A stretch of 64,000 nucleotides of DNA from Micromonospora echinospora. Lineage in GTDB: Bacteria > Actinomycetota > Actinomycetes > Mycobacteriales > Micromonosporaceae. Under the pieces are notes generated by a model. That model was not told the DNA's origin. It was given only the letters and a program-made list of their open reading frames with translations, and searched no databases. The DNA lies in assembly GCF_900091495.1 (NCBI RefSeq), contig NZ_LT607413.1, positions 930,001 through 994,000 of the forward strand. Reading direction: 5' to 3'. Position 1 is the stretch's first letter; each line of letters begins with the position of its first letter. Positions 63,459 through 64,000 of the stretch are shown here, one piece after another. The position numbers were made by a program, and so were the translations under genes.

Positions 63459-64000
63459 GTGATCTGGGATGTCGACCTGTCGGTCCGGGCCTGGCTGGGC
63501 AGCTACCTGCCGGCGGGCGTACCCGTCGTCTTCGACCCGCCGGACCGCTGCGCGCAGCTCGACGGCGAGCGGGTCTCGGCCTTCCTGCTGGACGTCGAGG
63601 AGGACTCCAGCGGGGTCTCCGCCAGCTGGGACGACCTGCGGGACGCCAACGGGCAGGTGACCGGACGCCGCCCGCCGGGACGGCGCTACCGCTTCAGCTA
63701 CCTGCTCACCGCCTGGGGGCCGGACACCGAGCGGGAACACCGCCTCCTCGGCGACCTGCTGGTCGGCTGCGCGATGTGCACGGCGCTGCCCGCCCGTTTC
63801 CTCGCCGGTTCCCTGGCGCGGGCGAACCAGCCGGTGGTGGTGCGCAGTGCCCCCCGCCGCGAGGGGGACACCGGCTCGGCGTGGGTGGCGCAGGGCGGGG
63901 CGGCCCGGACCGGCCTGCACCTGCAACTGCTCGTCCCGTTCGTCCCGGAGGCGACGGCCGAGCTGGCCCCAGCGCCACGCGAGGTGAGCGTCAACAGCGC
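63459..64000 (+). CDS. DUF4255 / Pvc16 N-terminal-domain protein, truncated by the window edge
   Basis: The first about 180 codons are present, starting from a GTG at 63459 behind a GGGTGGGTG purine-rich run. The sequence begins MIWDVDLSVRAWLGSYLPAGVPVVFDPPD and continues to RRYRFSYLLTAWGPDTEREHRLLGDLLVGCAM and LLVPFVPEA. This is the Pvc16 N-terminal domain (formerly DUF4255), a tail-terminator-like cap protein in contractile injection systems. It is divergent from the sheath gene. The remaining eCIS genes (ATPase, tape measure, fibre) are probably downstream on this strand, beyond 64 kb. Confidence 0.85.
   Translation, partial: MIWDVDLSVRAWLGSYLPAGVPVVFDPPDRCAQLDGERVSAFLLDVEEDSSGVSASWDDLRDANGQVTGRRPPGRRYRFSYLLTAWGPDTEREHRLLGDLLVGCAMCTALPARFLAGSLARANQPVVVRSAPRREGDTGSAWVAQGGAARTGLHLQLLVPFVPEATAELAPAPREVSVNS

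Noticed and set aside
46431-64000. The injection-system locus as a prophage
   Set aside because: No capsid, portal, terminase, integrase, lysis or attachment-site signals were seen, and DUF4157, DUF4255 and the CisA-like gene are eCIS markers. Sequence beyond 64 kb could still change this.

Overview
The window is uniformly GC-rich, its starts mix ATG and GTG with purine-rich ribosome-binding sites, and many stop/start codons overlap (ATGA, GTGA, TGATG). Together with a tmsA/tmsB-like 10-methyl fatty acid gene pair, an AfsR-type regulator, and secreted proteins with DNRLRE and I36-like modules, this points to a filamentous actinomycete, most likely Micromonosporaceae. No tRNA, rRNA, CRISPR array, transposase or integrase was recognised.

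Layout. (1) 0-12.5 kb holds ordinary housekeeping and accessory genes: a truncated gene at the left edge, a zinc-ribbon protein, an ArsR/SRPBCC pair, tmsA/tmsB, a YbaK deacylase, DUF427, a DinB-like protein, a VWA/AAA+ pair, a GNAT acetyltransferase and an aldo-keto reductase. (2) 12.6-36.2 kb is a long minus-strand block for a cell-surface or exported glycan. It encodes a Wzz-like protein, a flippase, glycosyltransferases (GT2, GT39, an Alg13/14-like enzyme and a GT2-GtrA-HprK fusion), a sulfotransferase, two GH99-like proteins, a GH16 enzyme, a beta-helix protein, a phosphoesterase and a beta-propeller. No Wzy-type polymerase was recognised. (3) 36.7-42.4 kb holds small secreted proteins and a divergent pair: an S-4TM-type predicted pore-former and a kinase-like transmembrane protein. 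A LuxR-type regulator follows. (4) 42.7-64 kb is a contractile injection system (eCIS) locus, preceded by an XRE-AfsR regulator. It runs on the minus strand from the sheath (63.3 kb) through inner tube, assembly protein, a tiny CTG-start DUF6760 gene, the DUF4157 eCIS marker protein, two further tube-type proteins, VgrG-like spike, gp25, baseplate J, tail protein I and a CisA-like zinc-ribbon membrane protein, to two unrecognised proteins. A DUF4255 (Pvc16-type) gene diverges from the sheath and runs off the right edge. The AAA+ ATPase, tape measure and fibre were not found and probably lie beyond 64 kb.

Two themes stand out. First, a roughly 55-bp palindromic interspersed repeat occurs four times (0.6, 9.6, 11.5 and 34.6 kb), and one copy lies in frame inside the AAA+ ATPase gene. 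Second, the eCIS locus belongs to the actinobacterial type with a predicted membrane-anchor protein, and it ends in two unexplained genes that are candidate cargo or accessory factors.
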